Shown here: positions 55,588-64,000 of the stretch, piece after piece | How the letters are laid out: each line of letters opens with the position of its first letter | How positions within the stretch are numbered: position 1 is the stretch's first letter | NCBI GenBank assembly: GCA_031291235.1 | Contig: JARLJL010000013.1 | Location: 186,001-250,000, forward strand | Origin: Sulfuriferula sp. | Lineage (GTDB): Bacteria > Pseudomonadota > Gammaproteobacteria > Burkholderiales > Sulfuriferulaceae | Reading direction: 5' to 3' | Length of the DNA stretch: 64,000 nt | Made by a program: the position numbers and the translations under genes | The notes under the pieces: generated by a model | Database searches by the model: none | The model's input: only the letters and a program-made list of their open reading frames with translations | Told to the model about the DNA's origin: nothing

Positions 55588-57591
55588 ATGAATCTGGCAA
55601 CCATGAAACTTAAACATCGCTTGATGGCATTGATGGGCATTACCGTAGCCGGTATCGCAATCATCGGATTAATCCTGTTCAACACGCTAGCGCATCTTGA
55701 AATCAATGGGCCGCTTTACCTGAAAATCACTCAGGAAAAAGACCTTGTCGCCGATATTTTACCGCCACCCGAATACCTCATTGAGTCCTATCTGGTCAGT
55801 CTGGAACTGGTGCAGGCGCCGCCAGACCAACGACAGCGATTAATTAATCGCCTCAAAACGCTGCAAAACGATTACGACACACGCCACGAATTCTGGGCCA
55901 AAGCCCAGCTGGATACAGAAACGAACGACCTGTTACTGAACCAGACCTACAAACCCGCACAAGCTTTTTATCAAGTTGCTTTCAACGATTTTATCCCCGC
56001 ATTGCAAAAGGGCGATACCGCGGCAGCCAATGCCGCACTAGCGACACTGAAACAAAATTACGACCAGCATAGAGCAGGCATCGACAGCCTGGTTACACTG
56101 GTCAATAAACACATCGACGCCAACGAAACAGACGCAACGGAAGAAATCAGCTCAGCCAAAATCACGGCGCTGGCCGTTATGCTGATCATCACCGCGCTAC
56201 TGATCACTGCCTTCGCAATATTCGCCCGCAACCTGTTAAGAACGCTGGGCTGCGAACCGCACGACGCCACGGATATACTGAACAGCATCGCGCAAGGCGA
56301 TCTCACCATCGCCATCAATCCTGCCCCCAACGATCGCTCCAGCCTGCTGTTTGCCGCAAAGACCATGAAAGACAGCCTCACCACTATCGTCGACGAAGTC
56401 CGTGCAGGCACGGAATCCATCGCCTCGGCATCCGGCCAGATCGCCGCCGGCAACCTCGACCTGTCCAACCGTACCGAAGCGCAGGCCGGCTCGCTGGAAG
56501 AGACCGCCTCGGCCATGGAACAGCTCACCAGCACCGTCAAGCAGAACGCCGACAATGCCCGCCAGGCCAACCAGCTTGCCGAAACCGCATCGGAAGTCGC
56601 CACCAAAGGCGGCGAAGTCGTCACCGAGGTCGTCAATACCATGAGCGCAATCAACGAATCGGCGCGCAAGATAGCCGACATCATCGGCGTCATCGACGGT
56701 ATCGCCTTCCAGACCAACATTCTCGCGCTCAATGCCGCTGTGGAAGCGGCGCGCGCAGGCGAACAGGGCCGCGGTTTTGCCGTGGTTGCGACCGAAGTGC
56801 GCAGTCTGGCGCAGCGCAGCGCGGCAGCCGCCAAGGAGATCAAACTGCTGATCGACGACTCGGTTGAAAAAGTAGAGCAAGGCAACAAACAGGCATCGCA
56901 AGCGGGCGCCACCATGGGCGAAGTCGTCTCCAGCGTACATCGCGTCACCGACATCATGAGCGAAATCAGCGCCGCCAGCCGCGAGCAGAGTCAGGGTATA
57001 GAGGAAGTCAACCGCGCCATTAACCACATGGACGAAGCCACGCAGCAAAACGCCGTACTGGTGGAAGAAGCTGCCGCCGCTGCCAGATCCCTGCAAGGTC
57101 AGGCCATCCATCTGGAAGAGCTGGTCGACCATTTCAAATCATCAGGAGTACCGCAAGACGCGGCCGGTAACCGGCTCAAGCACGCCTCACCCGGCCGCGT
57201 TCAGCATCATGGCCAGCAGAAACTGGCCGACAACACCATGAATCTGGACAGCGCCATCACTGCACACGGCGAATGGAAAACGAAATTCCGCTCGGCTATC
57301 AGCAAGCACGAACAAATGGATGCAAAAACCATTTCTGCCGACAATTGCTGCATGCTCGGCAAATGGTTATACGGCCCGGCCAAGCATCAATTCGGCAGTC
57401 TGGCTTCCTATACCGAAACCATGAAAAAACATGCTGCATTCCATACTGAAGCAGGACGCGTGGCCAATCTCATCAATGCCAAGAAATACGCCGAAGCAAC
57501 CATGGCGCTGGATGCCGGCACGACTTACACCGATGCATCGAGCGCCGTGGGTATTGCGATACTGAATCTGAAAAAAGATACCGGTCTATAA
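55588..57591 (+). CDS. Methyl-accepting chemotaxis protein with C-terminal CZB domain
   Basis: 667 residues. Membrane helix about 14-35, a helical periplasmic sensor about 36-190, second helix about 193-215, HAMP about 216-268 and cytoplasmic signalling domain about 270-520 with the hairpin tip [24 protein letters not shown] split around residue 380. The C-terminal CZB zinc-binding domain (about 560-660) has the expected ligands: HGEWK, the CCMLGKWLYG Cys, and HAAFH. CZB domains sense zinc/redox state or hypochlorite in other receptors. Followed by cheV, 63 bases later. Confidence 0.94.
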   Translation: MNLATMKLKHRLMALMGITVAGIAIIGLILFNTLAHLEINGPLYLKITQEKDLVADILPPPEYLIESYLVSLELVQAPPDQRQRLINRLKTLQNDYDTRHEFWAKAQLDTETNDLLLNQTYKPAQAFYQVAFNDFIPALQKGDTAAANAALATLKQNYDQHRAGIDSLVTLVNKHIDANETDATEEISSAKITALAVMLIITALLITAFAIFARNLLRTLGCEPHDATDILNSIAQGDLTIAINPAPNDRSSLLFAAKTMKDSLTTIVDEVRAGTESIASASGQIAAGNLDLSNRTEAQAGSLEETASAMEQLTSTVKQNADNARQANQLAETASEVATKGGEVVTEVVNTMSAINESARKIADIIGVIDGIAFQTNILALNAAVEAARAGEQGRGFAVVATEVRSLAQRSAAAAKEIKLLIDDSVEKVEQGNKQASQAGATMGEVVSSVHRVTDIMSEISAASREQSQGIEEVNRAINHMDEATQQNAVLVEEAAAAARSLQGQAIHLEELVDHFKSSGVPQDAAGNRLKHASPGRVQHHGQQKLADNTMNLDSAITAHGEWKTKFRSAISKHEQMDAKTISADNCCMLGKWLYGPAKHQFGSLASYTETMKKHAAFHTEAGRVANLINAKKYAEATMALDAGTTYTDASSAVGIAILNLKKDTGL

Positions 57592-57654
57592 TACAACTGA
57601 CATCAGCTATATATAAACTGGACAGTTACGACTGGATGATAGAAGGACTCCATA

Positions 57655-58623
57655 ATGAAAACCGTACAGCAGGAAGTCGATGAACGCACCAATCTGACCG
57701 GCACCAACAAGTTCGAATTGTTGCTGTTCCGGTTAGGCGGCGATATCAGCGGCGACCGCTCAGAGCTTTTCGGTATCAACGTATTCAAGATACGCGAAAT
57801 TGTCGCCATGCCGCAAATCACAGCCGTAGCCGGTGCGCCAGCCCATATGCTGGGCGTCGTCAATCTGCGCGGGCAAATCATCTCGGTAATCGACTTGCCC
57901 GCCATCGTCGGATGCGTTCCGAAAACCGGTTTGAACATCATACTGGTCACCGAGTTCGCCCGCACCACCCAGGCATTTGCCGTCGAATCGGTAGAAGACA
58001 TCGTACGGCTGGACTGGAGCCAGGTGCTTTCGGCCGAGGCCAATACCGCCGGCGGCATGGTTACCAGCATCGCCCGGCTGGACGGCGACGCCGACAACTC
58101 CCGCCTGGTACAGGTACTGGATGTGGAAACCATACTGCGCAACCTGAGTCCGTCCAATGAGCCCGATGTCAATCCGGATACCATAGGGCCGAAAATCGCC
58201 CTGAAGCCGGGTACCGTCATCCTCGCAGCCGACGACTCCGTAGTCGCGCGCGCCCTGATAGAGCAAGGTCTGGATGCAATGGGCCTGCCCTACGTGATGA
58301 CCAAAACCGGCAAGGAAGCTTGGGATCATTTACAAGCCGTGGCAAACACGACAGCAGCCGAAGGTAAAACTGTACACGACAGAATTGCGCTGGTGCTGAC
58401 CGATCTGGAAATGCCGGAGATGGACGGCTTTACCCTCACCCGCAATATCAAACAGGATGCCCGCTTCAAATCCATACCTGTCATTATCCATTCGTCGCTC
58501 ACCGGCTCGGCCAATGAAGACCACGTCAAAAGCGTGGGGGCGGACGGCTATGTAGCAAAATTCGTAGCGGAGGAATTGGCCGAAACCATACGCAGGGTAC
58601 TGGCGCAATATCAATATAAATAA
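57655..58623 (+). CDS. cheV: Chemotaxis coupling protein CheV
   Basis: 322 residues: CheW-like domain about 18-165 (LLLFRLGGD, NVFKIREIVAMP, GVVNLRGQIISVIDLPAIVG) linking receptors to CheA, and a response-regulator receiver about 185-318. Receiver acidic pocket is AADDS, the phospho-accepting Asp is in LTDLEMPEMDGF, and Lys-type residue follows later. AAGGA precedes the ATG. Flanked by two chemoreceptors. Confidence 0.95.
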   Translation: MKTVQQEVDERTNLTGTNKFELLLFRLGGDISGDRSELFGINVFKIREIVAMPQITAVAGAPAHMLGVVNLRGQIISVIDLPAIVGCVPKTGLNIILVTEFARTTQAFAVESVEDIVRLDWSQVLSAEANTAGGMVTSIARLDGDADNSRLVQVLDVETILRNLSPSNEPDVNPDTIGPKIALKPGTVILAADDSVVARALIEQGLDAMGLPYVMTKTGKEAWDHLQAVANTTAAEGKTVHDRIALVLTDLEMPEMDGFTLTRNIKQDARFKSIPVIIHSSLTGSANEDHVKSVGADGYVAKFVAEELAETIRRVLAQYQYK

Positions 58624-58700
58624 CAATGCAAATACACAATACCAAATTCCAGGCAGGTAGCAATAGCCTTCATAACTCAAGTCAATAAAGCGACAAACAA

Positions 58701-60353
58701 ATGCGTACAAACCTGCCAGTAACCAATCACGAATATATTCTGAGCGATACCAAAACCATTGTATCTACCACCAACCTGAAAGGCGTCATCACCTACGTCA
58801 ACCCTTACTTTGCCGAAGTCAGCGGGTTTACCGAACAGGAATTGATCGGCGCACCGCACAATATCCTGCGCCACCCGGATATGCCGGCCGAAGCTTTTGC
58901 CGATTTATGGATCACCATCAAATCCGGCTTGCCGTGGACGGGCATGGTCAAGAACCGCTGTAAAAACGGGGACTTTTACTGGGTACTCGCCAACGTTACG
59001 CCCGTCATCGAAAACGGCAAACCGGTCGGCTACATGTCGGTGCGAATCAAGCCCAGCCGCGAACAAATCCAGCAAACCGATCTGGTCTACAAGCGCATCA
59101 AGGCGGGTAACCCGGATAAACTCGCCATCCATCGCGGCGAGGCAATCAAAACCGGACTAGCGGGTAAATTCGCCGCACTCAAACACATATCGCTAGCCCA
59201 GCGCATTAACTTCAACATCGGTTTTGTGATACTGGTGCTCAGCGCAGTCAGCATCACCGCATGGGCTTCCGGCGCACATCCGCTACTGGGTATCGGTACG
59301 GCGCTATCGATCGCCGTCATGCTGCATTTCTGGTATTCGCTGCGTCAGGCCATCATCCTGCCGATACAGGCGGCGATCAAGGCAACGCGCATCATGGCCG
59401 GCGGCGATTTGACGACGCGCACGGAAACCGCACGGCACGATGAAGTTGGACAGCTATTGCTCGCATTACGTCAATTGAACATCAATCTGGACTCCATTAT
59501 CGGCGACATACGCAGCAACTTTTCCCACATTAGCGCCGCCACGCAGGAAGTCACTGCCGGCAATATGAACCTATCGACCAGAACGGAAGCCCAGGCCGCC
59601 AATCTGGAAGAAACCGCGGCGAGCATGGAACAATTCACCTCCACCGTACAACAAAACTCCAGCAATTCCATCGAAGCCAGCAACTTCGCCAGTGAAGCAA
59701 CCGCTATTGCCGAAAAGGGCGGCATCGTCGTTGGCAAAGTGGTTAATACCATGCACGAAATCGACACCTCATCCAGAAAGATAGTCGACATTATCGGGCT
59801 GATCGACGGCATCGCCTTCCAGACCAACATTCTGGCGCTGAATGCAGCAGTCGAAGCAGCGCGCGCCGGCGAACAGGGTCGCGGTTTTGCCGTAGTGGCA
59901 ACCGAGGTGCGCAGTCTCGCCCAGCGCAGTGCGGCAGCGGCAAAGGACATCAAATCGCTGATCGACGTTTCCGTCGCGAAAGTAGACGAAGGCGCTGCGC
60001 TTGCCGACGAAGCAGGCCGCAACATGAACGAGATCATCGCAGCCATCAAACGCGTAGCCGACATCATGGGCGAAATCAGCCTGGCCTCGCGCGAACAAAG
60101 CGCAGGCATCGGTCAGGTGAACGACGCCATTACCCAAATGGATGAAGCCACGCAGCAGAATGCAGCGCTGGTAGAAGAAGCCGCTGCCGCGGCAGGCATA
60201 CTGGAACAGCAAACGCTGGGGGTGATGAACGCATTGCACGTATTCAAGGTCGGGAATGCAGAGAATGTAGACAACACACATCCTAAGCGCCCCGCGAAAG
60301 CACTTCCCGCATCGGGCCGCCATCATCTCAATGCACGCGACTCTGTCAAATAG
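58701..60353 (+). CDS. PAS-domain chemoreceptor (Aer-like)
   Basis: 550 residues. N-terminal PAS domain about 10-125 ([61 protein letters not shown]), a close match to Aer-type FAD-binding PAS domains that sense redox or oxygen. A membrane hairpin near 175-220, HAMP about 222-270 and a signalling domain to about 515 follow. It probably mediates aerotaxis. The signalling tip is nearly identical to the upstream receptor, so the two can share arrays. FAD binding is inferred. Confidence 0.93.
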   Translation: MRTNLPVTNHEYILSDTKTIVSTTNLKGVITYVNPYFAEVSGFTEQELIGAPHNILRHPDMPAEAFADLWITIKSGLPWTGMVKNRCKNGDFYWVLANVTPVIENGKPVGYMSVRIKPSREQIQQTDLVYKRIKAGNPDKLAIHRGEAIKTGLAGKFAALKHISLAQRINFNIGFVILVLSAVSITAWASGAHPLLGIGTALSIAVMLHFWYSLRQAIILPIQAAIKATRIMAGGDLTTRTETARHDEVGQLLLALRQLNINLDSIIGDIRSNFSHISAATQEVTAGNMNLSTRTEAQAANLEETAASMEQFTSTVQQNSSNSIEASNFASEATAIAEKGGIVVGKVVNTMHEIDTSSRKIVDIIGLIDGIAFQTNILALNAAVEAARAGEQGRGFAVVATEVRSLAQRSAAAAKDIKSLIDVSVAKVDEGAALADEAGRNMNEIIAAIKRVADIMGEISLASREQSAGIGQVNDAITQMDEATQQNAALVEEAAAAAGILEQQTLGVMNALHVFKVGNAENVDNTHPKRPAKALPASGRHHLNARDSVK

Positions 60354-60426
60354 TGTGTCGCACAGGATTCAAAACAGAGGGAGCTGACCGGGCGATCTGA
60401 TCCAGCCGTAAAGCAGACACGACAAC

Positions 60427-60454
60427 CCGCCGGAGCGTTACAATTTTCCGGCGG
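60427..60454. terminator. Hairpin between convergent chemoreceptor and low-complexity genes
   Basis: Eight-pair perfect stem CCGCCGGA/TCCGGCGG (60427-60434 with 60447-60454), no strong T tract on either side. Plausible shared terminator only. Confidence 0.4.
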
Positions 60455-60491
60455 ATACTGTGCACACAGGCAATCTGATTAAAACTACCGA

Positions 60492-61130
60492 TCAAACCTG
60501 AGTGCTGACAACATTACCCGTTGCTGTTGCACCCTGCATATTTTGCGACAGCGCTTGCAAAAACCCGCCCAACGTCGCCCCGCTGCCCGATATTCCACCA
60601 GCAGCCAGCAAGCTATCGAAGCTTTGCTGAAGATTATTCAGCGCGTTACCCGATGCGGTTGAACCAGAAGTCGCCGATGACGACGATAATTGCTGCATGA
60701 GACCTTGCAAACTGCTTTCCAGCCTGCTGACCCCGCTATGTTGTCCTGATGTGACAGCGTTCGCAGACGCACCGGCATTTGCATTGGATGCGTCGTTATC
60801 GGCGCTACCGCCCGAACCGTTCGAAGACATTACCTGCGTCTGCAACGCGGCAAACAGATTCTGTGCGAATGCAGCCAGCGCCTGCTGCGGCGATTGAGTC
60901 GCAGCAGCGCCAGTTGTAGTGCCGGTACTGCTTGCGGATGCCGCAGATATGCCTAACTGGGACAACGCCTGACTGATAGCGGAAGCGAATTTCCCGCTCT
61001 TACCGGCTGCCGATACGCCGCTGCCATCGCTATCGCCGTCGCTGTCCTTGCTACCCGCACCAATTGACGTAATTCCGCCAAATAGCGTATTGCCAACAGC
61101 CGCATTATTATTGAGTGAAGAGATAGACAT
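60492..61130 (-). CDS. Low-complexity Ser/Ala/Gly protein with amphipathic helices
   Basis: 212 residues from the ATG at 61130, with AAAGGA seven bases upstream. No signal peptide, membrane helix or cysteine. Ser/Gly/Ala/Asn-rich linkers separate about five amphipathic helices: FASAISQALSQLGI, LAAFAQNLFAALQTQV, LESSLQGLMQQLSSSS, NNLQQSFDSLLAA and LGGFLQALSQNMQG. No family was recognised. The composition resembles non-Sec-exported or scaffold-type proteins, but no export signal is demonstrable. Tandem with the outer-membrane barrel gene. Confidence 0.75.
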   Translation of the reverse strand: MSISSLNNNAAVGNTLFGGITSIGAGSKDSDGDSDGSGVSAAGKSGKFASAISQALSQLGISAASASSTGTTTGAAATQSPQQALAAFAQNLFAALQTQVMSSNGSGGSADNDASNANAGASANAVTSGQHSGVSRLESSLQGLMQQLSSSSATSGSTASGNALNNLQQSFDSLLAAGGISGSGATLGGFLQALSQNMQGATATGNVVSTQV

Positions 61131-61201
61131 CGCATTTCCTTTCTGGGGATGAAATAGAATGGTGCCGGGCGGATACCCAGCCCGATGCACCACCAGCTTG
61201 C

Positions 61202-61747
61202 TTAAAATTTGATAATGGCGCTAACTCCGAACACATCGGCATTAAAATTGGTTTTGGTTCCGGTTGCGTCGGCAGTCGCCGCACCGTAACGATCCCAGCC
61301 CAGCCGCACTCCTGCCCTGGCATTCACGTTGTATTGCGCACCGATGCCGTAAGTCAGCGCCGTGCGGCTGGTACCGGTACCGGCAAAACCTGCCGATGTT
61401 GTGGTTTTGCTATCCGCTACACCCAATTTGCCGTAGAGATCGAAACTTTCGTTCAACGGCAGCGTACCCACCGCCGTCAAACTGAAAGCATCGCCCTTAA
61501 CCGTATTACCGACGGTGTCGGTAGCCTTGCCTATACCGGTATATTGCATTTCAGCAGCAAAATTCCGGTTAATCTGATAGCCGACTATGCCGCCGACAAC
61601 CAAATCCGAACTTTTGCTCAAGCCGGTAATAGTGTTCACGCCCAGCTTGCCGTCACCTATGCCCAAACCGGCATAAAAGCCGTCATCGGCTGCAAAAACA
61701 GGCGCCGCAACCATTGCCGACAACAAGACAACCCATATTTTATTCAT
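61202..61747 (-). CDS. Outer-membrane beta-barrel protein (OmpA-like/OmpW-like porin fold)
   Basis: 181 residues from the ATG at 61747 (GAGG upstream). Signal peptide ends VFAAD. Eight alternating hydrophobic beta strands follow (DGFYAGLGIGDG, VVGGIVGYQINRNFAAEMQYTG, SLTAVGTLPLNESFDLYGKLGV, ALTYGIGAQYNVNARAGVRLGWDRYG) and the protein ends in Phe, the OMP insertion signal. Typical small beta-barrel without a peptidoglycan-binding domain. Role unknown. Confidence 0.88.
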   Translation of the reverse strand: MNKIWVVLLSAMVAAPVFAADDGFYAGLGIGDGKLGVNTITGLSKSSDLVVGGIVGYQINRNFAAEMQYTGIGKATDTVGNTVKGDAFSLTAVGTLPLNESFDLYGKLGVADSKTTTSAGFAGTGTSRTALTYGIGAQYNVNARAGVRLGWDRYGAATADATGTKTNFNADVFGVSAIIKF

Positions 61748-61861
61748 CTTCAACCTCGCATACCTCTTTACGCCGGAACGATAATGTAACGGACATCAGA
61801 GCATCATTTTCAAACACAGCCGATCGGCGCTGCCCCGTTTCGCTTTTAACGTCCGCACTGG

Positions 61862-62074
61862 CTAGTTGCGCTTATAAGCGGCGAATTCTGCATATTGTCC
61901 TACCTCTGCCGATTTGATTTCAGAATAGGGAACGATCTTTGCCAGCCGTGATACAGGTTCTTCCGGCAACACTGTTTCATCAGCTGAGCCGCGTATCAGA
62001 CTCCAAAGATAGAAGACGAACAACGCGGCAACAGAACAAACATAAACAAGCAAAAACAAATAGTGATATGACAT
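61862..62074 (-). CDS. Small single-pass membrane protein
   Basis: 70 residues from the ATG at 62074; AAAGGA precedes it. One membrane helix at about 6-27 (FLLVYVCSVAALFVFYLWSLI) and a charged tail. No family recognised. It follows the TPR gene by about 20 bases and is probably co-transcribed with it. Confidence 0.6.
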   Translation of the reverse strand: MSYHYLFLLVYVCSVAALFVFYLWSLIRGSADETVLPEEPVSRLAKIVPYSEIKSAEVGQYAEFAAYKRN

Positions 62075-62096
62075 ATAAAATCCTTTCTTAGACTCA

Positions 62097-62768
62097 TTAA
62101 CCATGCTGCTTTAATTTTTCCAGTAACAGCTGTACCTCCACCCGACGCTCCCGATCCGCATCCTCGCGACCGGGTCTGGCAGGGGCGGCCAGCGCTTTCT
62201 CGAGATAACCCCTGGCCGCGGCATATTCGCCTTGTTCCTGCAGGAAATCTCCGTAAAAATAATTGGGATCTATACCATTTGGATTAAGCTTGAGCGCCTT
62301 CTCCAGATACTCGCGCGCCTTGTTCTTGTCACCGAAACTGATCGGCCAGCGCGGGACTTTGTAATACAAACTGCCGAGCGAGGTATAAATCGAACCGTTC
62401 AGCACATCGGGCTGTATTTTTTCAGCATGCTCCAGCAAATCGCGTGCTGACTTCACTTTGTCCAACGCACTGAGCCCACCTTCAAATTTCGCGTAACTGC
62501 TCAAAATAATGGCCTCCCAAACCAGCGGCTCGGCCCGGGCCGGATAGGTTGCGGCCAGCTGTTGAGCCTGCGCGGCAATATCTTTGAATGCTGCCACTTT
62601 CTGATTCGGCGGCGTCACGTAATACGCCTTGACCCACTCATGCTGCAGCCCTGCAATACTGTCGCTGACACCATCGGCAATCGCCGGTCTGGACCCCAAA
62701 ATCAATGCACCGTAAAACAGCGTTTCAGCAAGAACGACAGCGAGTACCGGACTAAATATTTTTTTCAT
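62097..62768 (-). CDS. Exported TPR-repeat protein
   Basis: 223 residues. N-terminal signal-anchor (SPVLAVVLAETLFYGALILGS), then helical repeats; clear TPR units at about 105-190 (YTSLGSLYYKVPRWPISFGDKNKAREYLEKALKLNPNG, YFYGDFLQEQGEYAAARGYLEKAL split). Probably a periplasmic protein-interaction factor. Unknown function; neighbours are the small membrane protein and the SDR gene. Confidence 0.82.
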   Translation of the reverse strand: MKKIFSPVLAVVLAETLFYGALILGSRPAIADGVSDSIAGLQHEWVKAYYVTPPNQKVAAFKDIAAQAQQLAATYPARAEPLVWEAIILSSYAKFEGGLSALDKVKSARDLLEHAEKIQPDVLNGSIYTSLGSLYYKVPRWPISFGDKNKAREYLEKALKLNPNGIDPNYFYGDFLQEQGEYAAARGYLEKALAAPARPGREDADRERRVEVQLLLEKLKQHG

Positions 62769-62789
62769 TACGACGATATCCTTCCAAAA

Positions 62790-63590
62790 TTAGTCTTGCA
62801 GGGTGAAAGTACGAGTCTTGAGATTCTGTTTGCGTAGCGCACTATCCACGATGCGCGGCAGCAAAGCATTGATACGCACGAACAGGCTTTCCGGCCAGCC
62901 GATGTAATAATCGTTGCGGTCCCTTTCGATGGCACGCAGCACATGGCGCGCGGCGACTGCGGGTTCATCGCTGTTCATGCCGACGGCTTCGGCCATTTTG
63001 CTGACGATGCTGTTATTCAACGGCGTTCGGGTATAGCGCGGTGCGACATAGGTCACGCCGACACCTGAACCGTCCAATTCCCTACGCAACGCTTCCGAAA
63101 ACCCGCGCATGGCAAACTTGCTGGCGGAATACGTCGTGAAATAGGCAAAACCGATACTGCCGAAGATCGAACCGATATTGACGATACGTCCATGGTGTGC
63201 CGCGATCATGTGCGGCAACAGCGCCTGCGTCAGCTGCATGGGCGCAATGACATTGATGCGCCATAACATTTCCAGGTTAGTCGGCGTTTGCTTGTCGTAC
63301 TGCCCGAAATGGGTAACGCCGGCACAGTTGATCAACATATCGACGCCACCAGCGGCCTCGACAACGCGCTCGACCAGCGCCAGCGGTGCTTCTGCCGCAG
63401 CGAGATCGCAGGTAAAAACCCCAGCCTTTGCGCCGCAGGCATACACCGCCAGCTTGAGTTGCATCAGCTTGTTGACATCGGTTCCCACCAGTAATAAATC
63501 GGCACCTTTTTCAGCCAGCGCCATCGTAATCTCGCGGCCTATCCCGCCTGTCGCGCCGGTAATCAGTATGCGTTGTCCGGCGATCTTCAT
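62790..63590 (-). CDS. Short-chain dehydrogenase/reductase
   Basis: 266 residues from the ATG at 63590, which overlaps the upstream stop as ATGA. Classical SDR motifs: TGATGGIG cofactor loop at about 10-17, INCAG, catalytic YSASK near 150 with Ser upstream (NIGSIFGS). The C-terminal extension of about 70 residues with ALLPRIVDSAL is longer than a minimal SDR. The substrate is unknown; coupling to a heme-oxygenase-fold protein suggests a shared pathway. Confidence 0.9.
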   Translation of the reverse strand: MKIAGQRILITGATGGIGREITMALAEKGADLLLVGTDVNKLMQLKLAVYACGAKAGVFTCDLAAAEAPLALVERVVEAAGGVDMLINCAGVTHFGQYDKQTPTNLEMLWRINVIAPMQLTQALLPHMIAAHHGRIVNIGSIFGSIGFAYFTTYSASKFAMRGFSEALRRELDGSGVGVTYVAPRYTRTPLNNSIVSKMAEAVGMNSDEPAVAARHVLRAIERDRNDYYIGWPESLFVRINALLPRIVDSALRKQNLKTRTFTLQD

Positions 63591-64000
63591 TGCACTACAT
63601 CCAGCGAACGAAAAATATCGCCATACAACCTGAACACGGCCTTGGCGCAATGCACCAGGCAGGCCTTGTCTTCATACAGATCGAGCCGGTTGACCAGATC
63701 GCGAAAGAACGAGACGTGTTGCAGATCCAACGAGCCGTGACTATGCAGGTAACTGAACGCCTTATCAGGCAGCCCCAGCGATTGCTGCAGCACCGCAGCG
63801 GCATTGGTCGCCAGCTGGATACTGGTACCCTCCAGCACATGCACCATGCCGAAAAATCCCACCGGATTCCCGCGTGAGATCGTGTCGTAGGCATAGGCCA
63901 CCATCAGCTCGGTAGCGAAGCCGGGCTGGCCGTGCCGCACGCTATCAGCATCTACGCCGCAAGCGGCAATATCGTTAAGTATCCATTCCTGATGGCCGAT
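63587..64000 (-). CDS. Heme-oxygenase-fold (TenA-like/HDO) protein, 5' part outside window
   Basis: The last 137 codons of a gene entering from the right edge. Segments such as GHQEWILNDIAACGVD, MVAYAYDTISRGNPVGFFGMVHVLEGTS and YLHSHGSLDLQHVSFF match helical heme-oxygenase-like diiron or TenA-type proteins, with candidate metal ligands Glu (HVLEG) and His (LHSHG, LQHV). Function could be an oxidative decarboxylase, thiaminase-like or redox role; the N-terminal ligands are not visible. Overlaps the SDR start by 4 bases. Confidence 0.72.
   Translation of the reverse strand: MGHQEWILNDIAACGVDADSVRHGQPGFATELMVAYAYDTISRGNPVGFFGMVHVLEGTSIQLATNAAAVLQQSLGLPDKAFSYLHSHGSLDLQHVSFFRDLVNRLDLYEDKACLVHCAKAVFRLYGDIFRSLDVVQ

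Noticed and set aside
56058-57132. Two long minus-strand ORFs opposite the CZB chemoreceptor
   Set aside because: Repetitive Ala/Ser/Gly composition mirrors the coiled-coil receptor; no independent support.

Overview
The window looks like a chromosomal segment of a free-living betaproteobacterium, probably of the Nitrosomonadales/Burkholderiales breadth. Evidence: the proteins are proteobacterial, and several gene orders are ones known from this class (petABC-sspAB; tRNA-Val-thrS-infC-rpmI-rplT-pheST-ihfA-merR-tRNA-Pro; surE-pcm-nlpD-rpoS; alaA-hom-thrC). The species cannot be fixed from sequence alone. No phage, insertion sequence, rRNA gene or CRISPR array was seen.

Layout. 1-4.1 kb (minus strand): a partial Orn/Lys/Arg decarboxylase, dcd, the Fe-S carrier apbC/mrp, a metallo-beta-lactamase-like protein without metal ligands, and rppH. 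4.2-11.4 kb (plus): a small repeat protein, then a MoxR/DUF58/DUF4381/BatA/BatB-TPR/BatD operon. 11.5-27.6 kb (minus): an accessory type VI secretion (T6SS) block. It holds a candidate effector with lytic transglycosylase-like, LysM and M23 domains between two lipoprotein genes, then vgrG, a membrane-anchored unknown, tssA, an OmpA-like gene, tagF, tssM, a membrane-anchored thiolase-like protein, and an M15 peptidase resembling TagX. The sheath, baseplate and Hcp genes and tssJ/K/L are absent, so the rest of the machine must lie elsewhere. 28-31.9 kb: tRNA-Thr(TGT), sspB, sspA and the cytochrome bc1 operon petABC. 32-41.7 kb: a Do-like protease, gnd-zwf, alaA-hom-thrC-GST, and a Mth938-like protein. 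41-45 kb: surE-pcm-nlpD-rpoS-HAD nucleotidase with 4-base overlaps, preceded by tRNA-Pro(GGG). 45-53 kb: the translation operon, headed by tRNA-Val(GAC). 52.9-55.3 kb: an FGE-like protein, ppa, ychJ, a small lipoprotein and tRNA-Thr(CGT). 55.6-60.4 kb (plus): two chemoreceptors flanking cheV. 60.5-64 kb (minus): a low-complexity helical protein, an outer-membrane barrel, a small membrane protein, a TPR protein, an SDR oxidoreductase and a partial heme-oxygenase-fold protein.

The most interesting regulatory feature is between tRNA-Val and thrS. An 18-codon leader ORF with three Thr codons and a good ribosome binding site is followed by an intrinsic terminator ending about 20 bases before the thrS start. 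Four short segments can pair 1:2, 2:3 and 3:4 as in a classical attenuator. The most interesting protein-level feature is the T6SS module, where a multi-domain peptidoglycan hydrolase, two lipoproteins (candidate immunity proteins), a VgrG with a C-terminal extension, a ketosynthase-like pseudoenzyme and a cell-wall M15 peptidase are encoded together.
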